Origin: Planctomycetota bacterium
GTDB taxonomy: Bacteria > Planctomycetota > Phycisphaerae > UBA1845 > UTPLA1
Reading direction: 5' to 3'
Length of the DNA: 38,048 bases
Assembly (NCBI GenBank): GCA_016712275.1
Contig: JADJRI010000039.1
Span: forward strand, 1 to 38,048
The position numbers and the translations under genes are program-made. Each line of letters starts with the position of its first letter. Within the stretch, counting starts at the first letter, position 1. Positions 1-9,397 of this stretch are shown here, piece by piece. Below the pieces are notes generated by a model. That model was not told the origin of the DNA, made no database searches, and worked only from the letters and a program-made list of their open reading frames with translations.

Positions 1-660
1 GAGTACGGGCTTTCGCTGATTTGCCTGGATCAAATGCCATCCACCATCGCACCGTCAGCCTTGGCGAATACCTATGCCGTCATCTGTTTCAATCTCAAGC
101 ACCGGGCCGACGTCACGGCCATGAGCTCCGCGATGATGCTCGAAGATGAAGACAAAGCGGTTCTGGGAAATCTCCAGGTGGGCGAGGCCATCGTGCGCTT
201 GCAAGGCCGCGGGACCAAGCCGTTCATGATTCACGTGCCGGAATTCCAAATCCAGAAGGGCGCGTTCACCGACACGCACGTCATCCACCACATGACCCGT
301 CTGGGACTTCATTCCGCTCGAAACCATGAACAGCAGCGCCCGCAGAGTCTTGGAGGTCCGGACCGAAATGACGAAAAAGTGAGTATTGGTGGCGTCGCGA
401 CAGCCGAGCCCACGCTTACCTTCCTCCGCGACATCGATGCCTTTCCGGAAGGGGGCGTGGCTGAACGATACAAACGGCTCGGTCTTAGCGTTCGACAGGG
501 TCAGAAAACGAAGGAACTTTCGGCAGAGAAAGGACTCATTCAGGAGCAGGTTCTCACCACCTCGCGCGGCAAAATTCGAGTTATTCGGTTGACCGAAAAA
601 GGGAGGATGACTCTGAGTACTTCGGAAAACACGCAGGCAGAGGTTGAACAAACGAAGTGA
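1..660 (+). CDS. HerA/FtsK-like DNA translocase, C-terminal part (5' end outside window)
   Basis: The reading frame is open from base 1, so the gene begins before the window. The first ~90 residues match the end of a HerA/VirD4-type P-loop ATPase: a hydrophobic strand ending in DQMP, then a segment about missing copies (NTYAVICFNLKHRAD), then LQVGEAIVRLQGR before a strand of the form FMIHVPEF. After a variable linker a winged-helix-like tail follows (GVAERYKRLGLS, KELSAEKGLIQE, VIRLTEKGR). Such ATPases pump or thread DNA as ring hexamers. The same layout, ATPase core plus winged helix, recurs in the gene at 32371-34159, so the two are probably paralogues. The stop overlaps the end of a doubtful minus-strand ORF at 581-943. 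Walker motifs lie outside the window, so the family call rests on the C-terminal pattern only. Confidence 0.7.
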   Translation, partial: EYGLSLICLDQMPSTIAPSALANTYAVICFNLKHRADVTAMSSAMMLEDEDKAVLGNLQVGEAIVRLQGRGTKPFMIHVPEFQIQKGAFTDTHVIHHMTRLGLHSARNHEQQRPQSLGGPDRNDEKVSIGGVATAEPTLTFLRDIDAFPEGGVAERYKRLGLSVRQGQKTKELSAEKGLIQEQVLTTSRGKIRVIRLTEKGRMTLSTSENTQAEVEQTK

Positions 661-943
661 TTTCAAACGTTGGCGTTTTTGCGTTCGGTGCGGTTTTCTC
701 GTCAGCTTCCGCGCGCTGATCGATCCACAAAAGGATGGCCGTCATGGGCGCCACCGGATCCCCTGCGTCGGGTTGAAACGACATGGCCGATGATCCGTCG
801 GTCTCCCGAAACTCGCCCGCCGGCGCGAGCAGAGACAGTGCAACAAGGAATAGTATGAAAGTTACGAACTGAATGGGGCTCTCTCGTAAGTCGGTCCAAA
901 TTGTTCCCAGGAGCGAGTCACCGGGCGTCTCGTTGAATACCAT
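581..943 (-). CDS. Possible small membrane protein
   Basis: A 120-residue ORF with one clear hydrophobic helix near residues 25-42 (QFVTFILFLVALSLLAPAG). It is convergent with, and overlaps, the end of the translocase gene. The ATG at 943 has no good ribosome binding site. The frame stays open about 25 codons upstream with protein-like sequence but no ATG, so the gene may be a remnant or have a frameshifted start. No family was recognised. The hydrophobic stretch is the only support; it could be chance. Confidence 0.25.
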   Translation of the reverse strand: MVFNETPGDSLLGTIWTDLRESPIQFVTFILFLVALSLLAPAGEFRETDGSSAMSFQPDAGDPVAPMTAILLWIDQRAEADEKTAPNAKTPTFEITSFVQPLPACFPKYSESSSLFRSTE

Positions 944-1338
944 CAGTCCAGGGAAGATGCCGGAGTAGATAAATCTTGCGATTTCGGCGACTCCTTCCAG
1001 CCCGAAAGTTCGCGTTAATCAAAAATAGAGAGAGTAGAGTTTACGCGTCAAACTCCCCGATGCCGCGATGTCGCCACCAACCCCGTACACCGCCTGAATT
1101 TTGCCTCCAAGTAAGGCCGACCTACCTGGAGGGCAAGAACGACAAAGCAAGCTCGACTGAGTTAATAAATCTGCCGGTCATCTCTGCGTGTCTCACATGG
1201 GGCAATCGTGAACTTCCACCCGACGTTCCACGCATAAACTCCACACATACTGTTCTGACGTGCCGGAAATCGGATAACCGAAATACTCGTCCTAAATTGA
1301 CGAATTCCATCAAATATCCATCCAGAACACAAATCCGT
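944..1338. other. Stretch without a recognisable gene
   Basis: Short ORFs occur on both strands, but none has family-like sequence or a convincing ribosome binding site. The region separates the first translocase from the minus-strand gene set. Confidence 0.5.
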
Positions 1339-1524
1339 TCATGGCCTGCCGGACTTTCGACGTTTCATATCAGGAGATCCGAAATCAGAATCCGAGAGTC
1401 TCCTGTCAAAGGTGCCGAAAATCTCATCCCGGAGTCGTGCCGGCCAGTCCCCTGAAAAGAGTTCCGATGTGAACATCATCGCGGTGAGGCCGTTCGCATC
1501 GTACACCTCCCACTTCGCATTCAT
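1339..1524 (-). CDS. Short hypothetical protein at the end of the minus-strand set
   Basis: A 61-residue protein from the internal ATG at 1524 (MNAKWEVYDANGL...). From that ATG the composition looks coding (LTAMMFTSELFSGDWPARL), whereas the 51 codons upstream do not, which is why the shorter start is preferred. No ribosome binding site is obvious. It lies downstream of, and in the same direction as, the DUF6573 gene. No family recognised. Confidence 0.35.
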   Translation of the reverse strand: MNAKWEVYDANGLTAMMFTSELFSGDWPARLRDEIFGTFDRRLSDSDFGSPDMKRRKSGRP

Positions 1525-1694
1525 GGCCTGCGTGAAGGCTGCATCATGCCTTGGCTGAATGGGTTGGCAATGCAGATGTGAATGAGAGGAACAGAAATCG
1601 AAAGCGATTGAGGGATGGAGGTTGAGAAATGGGGAGCGGGCCTCGTCGGCCCGCCCCCGGTATGGCCGAATTCGCACCGCAAAAGCTGATCGAG

Positions 1695-2099
1695 TTAATC
1701 TTCGTGTGGGAGCAGGATCGTGATCACGGGTTCACCATCGTCGCCGGGGCCGCAGAGGGACTTCAGGGAAACGATTTCCGTCCGACTCGGCGCCTGCAGG
1801 AACAAGACCTCGAAGAGAAGCAGGTCTTTATCGGCCGTCGTGCGGCTGCCCTGTATACATAGGAAGAGCGTCCTGAGCAGGTCGTGGGTCCGGCCGCGTT
1901 CGGATTGGCGGAGTTCGCGAGTTTCAGCCGGCGGCGAGATGTAACGGTGCCAGACCTCCGACGTACAGGCCACCGGATATTTGAAGCCGGTCTCCCTGGC
2001 CCACTCGGTCAGGTCCACCAAGACACCGTCCTCGATGGCCTGGGCCCGTGTGTACGAGTAGATGACGGGCATATCGTCAAACGGATGTTGGTTGTTCAC
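1695..2099 (-). CDS. DUF6573 family protein
   Basis: A 134-residue protein that fits the DUF6573 family, a group of unknown function common on plasmids, ICEs and phages. The hallmarks are an N-terminal IYSYTRAQAIEDGVLVDL segment, a central Trp-containing helix, and a C-terminal LCGPGDDGEPVITILLP segment. The start is GTG at 2099, preceded by AGAGGTG at good spacing. It is the second-last gene of the minus-strand set, about 150 bp after the RAMA-like gene. It is intact. The family is well matched, but its biochemical role is not known; frequent linkage to conjugative elements suggests a housekeeping role on mobile DNA. Confidence 0.85.
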   Translation of the reverse strand: MNNQHPFDDMPVIYSYTRAQAIEDGVLVDLTEWARETGFKYPVACTSEVWHRYISPPAETRELRQSERGRTHDLLRTLFLCIQGSRTTADKDLLLFEVLFLQAPSRTEIVSLKSLCGPGDDGEPVITILLPHED

Positions 2100-2247
2100 G
2101 GTTTCACCTCTTTCTGAATGGATGGCTCGATGCAGGCGCGCACCGATTCCATCGGAGTAGATGGGGGCTTCAAGAGTTCTTGTTTGATGTTGAAAGTGCT
2201 AAGTTGCGCGGCCCGATCGCACGACTTTGTTGGAAGATACGGCCGCC

Positions 2248-2790
2248 CTACTGCTTCGGCTTCCAAAAGCTCCAGCCGTTGGTCACGCCACCACCACGGC
2301 CGAGGTTGGCGATGCGGCGGTACTCTTCGGTCGCCTCGATGGCGGCGCGCGTCGGCGTGAGGCAGACCCGTCCCTGTGCAGGACCCGAATCGATGAGGAT
2401 GCTTCGGCCGCTCTTCACTCGCGGGTTTGGGACGACCGAGGCGTCGAAGACTTCCTTGCCGATACGCCCCTCGAGCGATGTGCCTACCGGCCACCATTCG
2501 TGAGGCTCGCGGGGCTGACCGACACAGGTGGTTGAGACCTTGGATTCGCGCGTGCGGAGACGCTCGCGCTCACCGATGGTGAGCCCGGAGACCCCTGAAG
2601 TCGATTCTCCGGTAGTTTGCGGTGATTCCGTGTCGATCAGCGCCGAGTCAGAAAACTTCGAGGCGTTCGACAGGTCTCGATCACCGCCATCTGCCTGATC
2701 ATCACCCTCGCCCTCGCGAACCCGATCCAATTCATCGGCCGAGAGCAGAATGGCGATGTTGAGCATGCGCTCTCTCTGTTCATCCAACAT
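2248..2790 (-). CDS. Mobile-element protein with a possible RAMA/DUF4357-like C-terminal domain
   Basis: A 180-residue protein. Residues 1-90 are acidic and low in structure. Residues ~95-180 form a compact domain beginning with HEWWPVGTSLEGRI and ending with a helix and the turn GGGVTNGWSFWKP. That ending (small residues, then NGW-FW) recalls RAMA and DUF4357 domains, which occur beside restriction and methylation enzymes; this match is tentative. The ATG at 2790 has an AAAGGAG ribosome binding site seven bases upstream. The start lies inside the last codons of the CobT-like gene (11-bp overlap), so the two are probably translationally coupled. Confidence 0.65.
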   Translation of the reverse strand: MLDEQRERMLNIAILLSADELDRVREGEGDDQADGGDRDLSNASKFSDSALIDTESPQTTGESTSGVSGLTIGERERLRTRESKVSTTCVGQPREPHEWWPVGTSLEGRIGKEVFDASVVPNPRVKSGRSILIDSGPAQGRVCLTPTRAAIEATEEYRRIANLGRGGGVTNGWSFWKPKQ

Positions 2791-4676
2791 GACAAACTCC
2801 TTTCTTCAATGTTCGGCCAAGCAGCTTGCAAAGCTGGGCCGGCAGGTCTTGAATGTCCTGCACGACGATCGTGTCAGGAACCACTTCCTTCAGACTTTCC
2901 TCCTGAATACCCACACCCACGACTTCGATACCGGTGGCGAGAATGCGTCGGGCCACCAGCTGTGCATGACGATGACAGGCCGCACTGCTTCCCTCGCAGC
3001 CGGCCCGGCCATCGGTGATCACCAGCAGAATCTTCCGCGTCTCGTTTCGAATGATGATTCTTCGGGCGCCGATCTCCATCGCTTCACCCAGCGGCGTAAG
3101 GCCCGAGCCCTGGACAGAGGGTAACCGCGACAGCGCCGCCTTCACCGGCTCCTCGAATTGCTTGATGATCCCGATCTCGAGGTTCGACATGCGGGCGAAG
3201 CGTTTGCGCACGGAATTTGCGGATGCACCCGAGTCCACCATCGCCTTGTTGGCGTCGAAGGCCATCCCCGTCGTGAACGTGACGGCCTCCACCGGGATCT
3301 TGAGATCGCGCAGGGCCTCAAGCAGGACGCGAACGGCATCCCGGGCAACATCCATTTTGGACTGCGTCATACTTCCCGAGGCATCGAGCACGATAGAGAC
3401 GGCCGTCGATCGGCCCTGGACGACCGAGCGCGTTCGGAAGACCTCCAACTGCGGCCGATCGAGGCAGAGGCGGTGGAGCGTGCGCGGTGAGAGTTCTCCT
3501 CGGGGCTGTCCTTCCCGCCACCAGCGCTTTTCAGCGGATCGAAGCGCGTTGGTCAGGCCGCGCCGCAGACGTCGAACGATGTCGGCGTTGCGCTGGATCA
3601 ATTCAGCGACGTCGCACTCGCGGGCCCTCGGCACCATATCGATGCGATCGTGCTGCCGCGTGTAGACGCGATAGACATCGTCGCCTTCGATTGCCTTGGC
3701 GGCCCTTTCGATGGATTCAAGAATGGCTCCGGTGATCATCGACTGACCTCCAGCCCCTCGCGTCAACGCGGCCAGATCAGTCGGATCGATTGAATCAGCA
3801 ACGGCCTCTTCATCAGAGGACGCGCCGGAGCCCGCCAGGCCTGTGTGTTGTTTGGAATCCATCGATTGGGGAGACTCATTGGCTTCCTGATCGCCAGATG
3901 CTTCGTCACCGTCGCTTCTCGGCTCATGTTCGCCGGTTTGAGTTTGCTCAGAAACTCCCCAAGTGGGAGAATTCGATTCCTCAATGTCAACATTGCGGCA
4001 TTCGCTCTCGTCACCCTGAGCGGATACAGGCTCACTGTCATTCTCGGATTCCGATTCAGTCTCCGACTTCGAATCACCCTCGGAGCCATTAATGGCGGGT
4101 CGCTGACGACTAATCCATCGCCGCAGCAGCCTCGCGGCCAACCTCGCCGAGTCGGCGGTCGTCTGGACTTGGGGGAACTCGGCGACCAAATCATCGAATC
4201 CGACAAGTTCCTTGTGGAGGCCGAGCATATCCTCGTGATGCGACAGCTTGAGATAGACGGCGGTGCAGAACCGCCGAAACGGATCGGCCCTTCGAAGCGA
4301 TGACCGCACGCGCCGCTTCACCTGGTTGAACAAGGCATCCAGATTCGCCCGCACACCCGGCCAGCGCTGCATGGCGAGCTTCTCGATCAGTGCATCCTCG
4401 ACCACGTTCAGCATGGCCTCGGCGCCGGGATACTGTTGATTGAACGCCACAACTTGATCGAAATCCGAAAACGCCACGTGGGCCATTTCGTGATCGAGAT
4501 AGCCGACGATCATTCGTTCGAGATCTTCGTCCATCGGATCAGGCAATGACGGCAGCACGATCTGCCTGCCATCGGTATACGCCGACTCGCCCCGGCACAC
4601 CACGGTGACGCCGAAACGATCGGTCAGGGTTCTGGCCAACTTTTTCGAGCTGGTTTTCGAAGGGGTTGGTACGCAT
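2780..4676 (-). CDS. CobT-like protein: HExxH motif plus C-terminal VWA domain (frameshift near start)
   Basis: About 630 residues. The N-terminal part carries DHEMAHV, an HExxH motif as in CobT-like zinc-peptidase-fold proteins. A Ser/Glu/Asp-rich linker of ~100 residues follows. The C-terminal VWA domain has the metal-ion site DASGSMT, a later Thr in GLTPLGEA, and ITDGR. Such proteins pair with MoxR/CobS AAA+ ATPases, here the next gene upstream; in cobaltochelatase the pair drives metal insertion, but mobile-element pairs have other, unknown clients. The best start is ATG at 4676 (MRTNPFENQLEK), eight bases after GGAG. That frame joins the main frame only if the A5 run at 4641-4645 (minus strand) is one base shorter, giving QLEKLARTLTDRFGV. 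Without a shift, the in-frame ATG at 4690 has no ribosome binding site and lies right behind a terminator. Confidence 0.8.
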
Positions 4677-4698
4677 AGTCTCTGCTCCATTCGGGAAC

Positions 4699-4748
4699 AA
4701 AAAAAGAAGGCCACGCCCCGCCGCGACGCGCAACGAGCATGGCCTTCT
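4699..4748 (-). terminator. Rho-independent terminator between the CobS-like and CobT-like genes
   Basis: On the minus strand a 9-bp perfect stem (AGAAGGCCA ... TGGCCTTCT; arms 4740-4748 and 4705-4713) with a 26-base GC-rich loop runs straight into a seven-T tract (4699-4705). It lies 66 bp after the CobS-like stop and just before the CobT-like start. It could end the upstream transcript or act as an attenuator that lowers CobT-like expression. Confidence 0.7.
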
Positions 4749-4814
4749 CGTGAAAATCGATTCTTGACTTGAACAACTGGAATCAGTATGGACGACGCGA
4801 TTGAACGTCCTCTC

Positions 4815-5891
4815 TTACGAGGTCGCCAGTGGCCCTACATGATGATCGAACGTCTCGGCGATCACCTTGCGGTCTTCAGGCGGGACCTTTGTTGAGTACA
4901 GTGGTGGCCAACGCCCGCGGAACTCGTTACCGCGTTCCAGACGGGAACAAAGCGCGAGCAGGCGACGGGTTGTGATCGTGGTTGTGAGCTGCTCCTCGGC
5001 GTGGGCCCTGCGCAGATCGCCCGCGGCCGTGACGAGGCAGGTGAGGAGCTCCTTCGCGATCGAACCATGCCGGGCGCGAAGCAGGTCGATCTCCTGGCTG
5101 GCCGGCAGGTAGTCGATGTGAACCACGACGTCCCAGCGATCGAGCCAGCTGAAATTCAAAACATGCGTGCCGCTGGAGTAGAGCCCGGAGTCCGAGCCGA
5201 AGCCCAGCGTGTTGGCGGTAGCGACGATGCGGAAGTCGGCGTGCGGATGAATGTCCTCGCCCGTGTCGGTGAGAAGAAGGTGGCCGCTGGGTTCGAGCAC
5301 CTGCTGGAGGATGAACCCGATCTCGGGCTGCATCGCATCGACCTCATCGAGCTGAAGGATCTGGCCTTCATGCATCGCAGACGGCAGGATGCCTTTGACG
5401 AACACCGTCTGGCGTTGGTCGTTGACCGTCCAGTGGCCGATGAAGTCGGAGACGCTGGTTTCGCCGTTGAGGGAGACGCGGCGAACCGGCCGCTTGGTCA
5501 TCGCGGCGATCTGGCGAACGAGTGAACTCTTGCCGGTGCCGCTGGGGCCGTAGATGAAGACGCGCTCGTTGTGTTCGATCGCTTCGGCCACATCTTTGCA
5601 CGGATCGGTCCAGACGAAGGTCGGATCGGAGGCCGGAATGAGCGGATGGTCGACGCCGTGACGGGCCGTCATCTTAATTCCGGCTACTTCCAACTTGTAA
5701 TGCAGGATATCGCCCTGCCTGCGAACTTCACTTGACCTCACGAATTCGGTAAAACCGACGCTGTGAATGGGCTTATCCGGAAACTGCCGGCGAAACATCT
5801 CCGGCTCGACCTTGTGGTCGTCGCGAAGATGGGGAACCAGCGTGAATTCAATAGATTTGCCGCAGAGCGGGCAGGTGAGTCGATGAGACAT
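4815..5891 (-). CDS. CobS/MoxR-like AAA+ ATPase with N-terminal zinc finger
   Basis: A 358-residue AAA+ ATPase of the MoxR/CobS clade. Residues C7, C10, H21 and H26 form a C2H2-like finger. The ATPase core has Walker A GPSGTGKS (115-122), Walker B LQLDEVD (179-185) and a sensor-1 ATAN (224-227). MoxR-type ATPases act as chaperones that remodel a partner through a VWA protein, and the CobT-like VWA gene lies directly downstream. The ATG at 5891 has AAAGGAAA upstream. The gene is intact. The finger is an addition to the usual CobS layout and could bind DNA or a protein partner. CobS-like ATPases without cobalamin genes are frequent on phages and plasmids, and no cobalamin genes are seen here. 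Confidence 0.85.
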   Translation of the reverse strand: MSHRLTCPLCGKSIEFTLVPHLRDDHKVEPEMFRRQFPDKPIHSVGFTEFVRSSEVRRQGDILHYKLEVAGIKMTARHGVDHPLIPASDPTFVWTDPCKDVAEAIEHNERVFIYGPSGTGKSSLVRQIAAMTKRPVRRVSLNGETSVSDFIGHWTVNDQRQTVFVKGILPSAMHEGQILQLDEVDAMQPEIGFILQQVLEPSGHLLLTDTGEDIHPHADFRIVATANTLGFGSDSGLYSSGTHVLNFSWLDRWDVVVHIDYLPASQEIDLLRARHGSIAKELLTCLVTAAGDLRRAHAEEQLTTTITTRRLLALCSRLERGNEFRGRWPPLYSTKVPPEDRKVIAETFDHHVGPLATS

Positions 5892-6067
5892 GAGACTTTC
5901 CTTTCAAACAAAGTAACCCGGCGGCGAACTCACGAGGGCCGCGCACGCGCGCAGAGATTCCCTTCGTGCACTCGCACACCAAGTTCGTGATCAGTTGCTT
6001 GCAGACTTGGATTCAGGCTGACGCAGACGTGAAAGGTTGAGTTCCTACTTGAAGTTGAGATTGGGAA

Positions 6068-7700
6068 TTACAGCGCTGCATTCGGCGGCGTCAGCGTCTT
6101 GATCGAGTTGTCCGCGAAGTGGATCCGAACGCCGCCGTCTCGGGAGATGGTCACCCTGCTCCAATCTCCCTTGACGAATCCCAAATCCTCCAGGATCTTG
6201 CGGCGAAGGTGCTCATCAGGCCCGACCAAGTCAGCCCAAAAGCGGTCGAGCTGTTCCTCGAACTGAACTTCCTGCGTCTCGTAGGTGTCACCGTCGTCAC
6301 TGAATCCGCCGAGGTGATACCAGATCTGGGAAGACATGAGTCTGGTGCGAGCCTCAGGGGTGACGAGAATCTCTTCGGCGCCCCATTGCGGGCCGTCCGC
6401 AGGCAGCTTCGGTTCGAATCGCCATGCAGACTGGCGATGCAAAAGTTCGGCCGTCGCTCGTCTTTGCGGTGAGGGTGAGTTCCTTTACACAGACGAGCCG
6501 TCCGGACCAGAGATAGTCAGCATGCAACTCGTCGCCGGCCTTCACCTCGGTCGATTCGACGGTCGGCAGATTCGCCCAGGCATAGCCATCGTACTGGCTG
6601 TTAATGGAGACCGGCACAAACGGCGTTTCAAATATCCCGAGCGCGCCGAGCAGGTGCACGTTGATCTCGGCAAAGTCGTCGCTTTCGGCAAATTCTCGTG
6701 ACACACGGTAGCACTCGGAAAGCGGGAATCCCTCCGGAAGCGTGACCTCCACCGGTTCCGGTGACTGCTCACCTCCGATGAGTCCGACCTCAAAGGTCGG
6801 CGTCGCCTCGGGCAGTTGAATGCCGAGTTTCTTCGCGCGGAGGTACTGCTCGTACTTCAGCGTGTGGTGACCCTGGCGCTGAATGTATCGGAATCCCTCC
6901 AATTCCAACGCGTTCATGAGCTGCTTCGATGCCTGGTTCTGAACCAGCTGCGTTCGCGCCGGAAGCATCAATCGGATGCCGGTGGGTTCGCCGGTCATCT
7001 CCACGAGATAGGCCAGGTCAGCTTGGCCGATCGGATGATGGCACAGGCCGATGACCTGGCCGTGGAAGTTGATCAGGACGTTGAAGTGAACGTAGGCCCC
7101 GCGGCGAAGATCCCGATGCCAGGTTGAGAGACTGGAGAACGGAATCACTTCGATCCGGCAGCCCAATTCCTCATGGTGCGTCGCGCGCTGCGAGACGAAG
7201 TCGTACTTCGGGCAGACCACGCCATCAACGATCACTTCCATGCCGCTGAAAACGGCCAGCGAATTGACCATGGCCGGCATCCAGGGTTCATCCCAGAAGT
7301 GAAGGATCGTGCCTTGAACGGGTTCCGGATCATCTTCCACAACAACTGGCGCTCCGGTCCAGCCGGCACCGCCGATGGTGGCGCGCTTGCCGTTCGAGCG
7401 AACGATCGTCTCGCGCGGCGCGAGACAGTAGAGCCCGACACCGGCCGGGTCTTCGCTCTTCTCGATGTGCTCGGCCCAGCCTGAACCGCCCATGTCGAGC
7501 AGCGTTGAAAAGTCAGCGATTCCCTGACCATTGTCGATGACTTTGACGCGGGCGCCGTCATTGATGATCTCGACGCCTGATGCGTGAGCCCGCCTCGCAT
7601 TTTGCAGGATCTCGATGATCCGGCCTTGCAAGGTGCCGGTGAATAGCCGGTCGGCCTTCATGAGAAGTCTGGGGTTAACTCTTGCTTGAATCGTGTTCAT
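6068..7700 (-). CDS. GHKL (Hsp90-like) ATPase, frameshifted near the C-terminus
   Basis: About 540 residues once one frameshift is bridged. The N-terminal ATPase has the N-box ExxxNA (E30-A35), DNGQG (56-60) and a glycine lid GVGL (87-90), as in Hsp90, MutL and histidine-kinase ATP sites. The long C-terminal part has no recognised domain; it includes a well-formed stretch IWYHLGGFSDDGDTYETQ. The main frame breaks at the A4 run 6441-6444 (plus strand): removing one base joins DGRT to LHRQSAWRFEPK and the frame then runs to 6068. ATG 7700 has AAAGGAGA nine bases upstream. Proteins of this layout recur on conjugative elements next to CobS/CobT-like genes, as here; their role is unknown. Confidence 0.8.
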
Positions 7701-7949
7701 GGGCTGTTTCTCCTTTCACGATAGGTGTTTCCGGGCGCAGAAGGCGCTGGAAACAGCGGTAAACGGCCGCGTCCGACCATTCGCGCCACGCGCGCGGTTT
7801 TCGGCCATGATGGGACCGTGTATCGAATCGAGATTGAATTTGTGGAGATGAGCTGCCGCCTGGCGATGTAATGATCGGCAGTCGAGAGTTGGCGCAAGGG
7901 CAGACGAGTCGTGATCATTCGCAGCGTAACGACTCGCCCGCTTGGGACA

Positions 7950-8147
7950 TCATTCAAAGAAAAAGTTAGCCAGGGTCTTGATCGGTTCGGAGATGGTTGT
8001 GGATCGTCGAACAGTGAACTTGCGACGGCAGTCCTTACAGACGCGAAGCGGACGATTGCCCAGGGTGACCGTCTTGCGATAGCCCTTGCTGATGGTCCGT
8101 TCGCTGCCACAGTGAGGACATTTTGCCTTTCTACCTCTCTTCTTCAT
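7950..8147 (-). CDS. Small zinc-ribbon protein (IS1 InsA-like ribbon)
   Basis: A 65-residue protein from the ATG at 8147 (MKKRGRKAKCPHCGSERT...). Two knuckles, CPHC and CKDC, lie 26 residues apart and are followed by a basic tail (RRKFTVRRS). This resembles the N-terminal zinc ribbon of IS1-type InsA and related transposases, but no transposase follows. The ORF runs 24 codons further upstream without family-like sequence, so the internal ATG is preferred; AGGT lies nine bases before it. A DNA-binding regulator is plausible. Confidence 0.65.
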   Translation of the reverse strand: MKKRGRKAKCPHCGSERTISKGYRKTVTLGNRPLRVCKDCRRKFTVRRSTTISEPIKTLANFFFE

Positions 8148-8215
8148 GTTGTTTGACCTGTTCTTCTTATCATCATGTCGTTGGCTAACGTCGCCGTCCG
8201 TATCGAGTCGGCGAA

Positions 8216-8497
8216 TCACATCTTCATCGTTCGGACCGGTGAGAAGTCATCGTGATCCTCGTCGGCCTTGCCGTGGTCGATGAGATATTCATACGCCCGT
8301 TGCAGCGCGACGATGGCCTTGGGGAGTTCGTTGAGACTCAAACTGTTTGTGCCCTGCCACTCACCATTCTTGTCCTTGTAGCGAACTTCGATGATGACCT
8401 TGGCGATCGGAACGGTCTGGCCGCCTCGCTCAATTGTGTTTCGAAATATTGATGCGCGCACCGCGCCCATCTTGAATACGTGTTCTGGTTTTGACAT
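8216..8497 (-). CDS. Small conserved plasmid/ICE-type protein, first gene of the minus-strand set
   Basis: A 93-residue protein starting at ATG 8497 (MSKPEHVFKMGAVRASIF...), with AGGGG about ten bases upstream. The pattern is a short beta-rich core (VPIAKVIIEVRYKDKNGEW) and a C-terminal helix (LNELPKAIVALQRAYEYL). Similar small proteins are common in phages and integrative elements, and the fold recalls small single-strand-binding or coactivator-like proteins; that link is a guess. It is intact. Its first-gene position suggests the operon promoter lies just upstream of it. Confidence 0.6.
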   Translation of the reverse strand: MSKPEHVFKMGAVRASIFRNTIERGGQTVPIAKVIIEVRYKDKNGEWQGTNSLSLNELPKAIVALQRAYEYLIDHGKADEDHDDFSPVRTMKM

Positions 8498-9397
8498 CTG
8501 AGTGATTCCCCTATCGATTGGATCTACCAATTCGTTACGATCGATAAGACGATGCGCTTTTATATACCTTTCGGCTCCGACCCCTATCGTAGGCGTGCCT
8601 CAGCTCGTTCAGGCCTCGTCGCCTGTGATCGAAGAGCGATCGAAGTGCACGCCGATTCGTTCAGAAGGGAGGAGCCGGAGAGAGCAGTCGTCACCGACGA
8701 CGAAGAAGAGACACGGTGATTCTGAGGCGAGGGGCAGGACGGTCGCAGAATGGTATGCACTTGATCCAGCTAGGAACGCAAGAACGTGTGACAGAACGGC
8801 CTGGCGCATGGCACCGGCTACAAACTCGCTCGCTTCCATGAGCCGTTTCGCCGGAAACAGGTGTTTCCGCTCGGAATCACTCGATCTCGTGACTAGTACG
8901 ACAGCGTGAAGCGCCGGAGCAGGTCAACCGAGTTTCGGACACAAGCTGGTTTCCGATCGGCCGTTACTAGATGTTCGTTATCCATCGTGTTGTTTGGATC
9001 ACGATCATCAGACCGGCCGAGGTGTGTTCAGCGCTGTCGAATTCCGTTGTAACTTCCCGAGGACAGCAGAGTATTTAAGCGTTTCGGATTGCTGAGAGAG
9101 TCTTGACGGGCGTGTGTGGGAGCGCCAACTCGAGCCGTTGGTGTGGATTCTGGGGTCTCGAAGGGATATAGTAGTCGCAGTTTCTTTTGCACCAAATCCT
9201 AAAGTACCGAGCCCGGAGGTCCCATCGCGCCATTGAGCGGTTGGCAAAAAACGGGGGCCAGACGGGACCAAGGGCAAGCATTCCGAACCACATTAGCAAA
9301 CGTCGGAATTCCGCGCCGAGAAGGGCAGATTTCAGTCCCTTCCCACGCAAAATCCGACTCTGGTTAGGTTTGACGCAGCGCGTAGAATCTACCTCCG
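8498..9397. other. 900-bp divergent intergenic region
   Basis: No convincing gene. Short ORFs on both strands lack ribosome binding sites and family-like sequence. The region lies between the minus-strand set and the + strand methylase operon, so promoters for both should be here. An AT-rich patch at about 8558-8572 (TTTTATATACC) could be a minus-strand -10 region, but no clear -35 was found. Confidence 0.45.

Noticed and set aside
55..666. Long minus-strand ORF over the first translocase
   Set aside because: It is the antisense of a family-like C-terminus and has no family-like sequence of its own.
976..1455. 159-residue + strand ORF
   Set aside because: Composition is random-like, with many Arg, Ser and Pro, and there is no ribosome binding site.
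8502..8909. 135-residue + strand ORF and a 76-residue minus-strand ORF (8609-8839) in the divergent region
   Set aside because: Neither has a ribosome binding site or family-like sequence. The minus-strand one is slightly more protein-like but cannot be supported.
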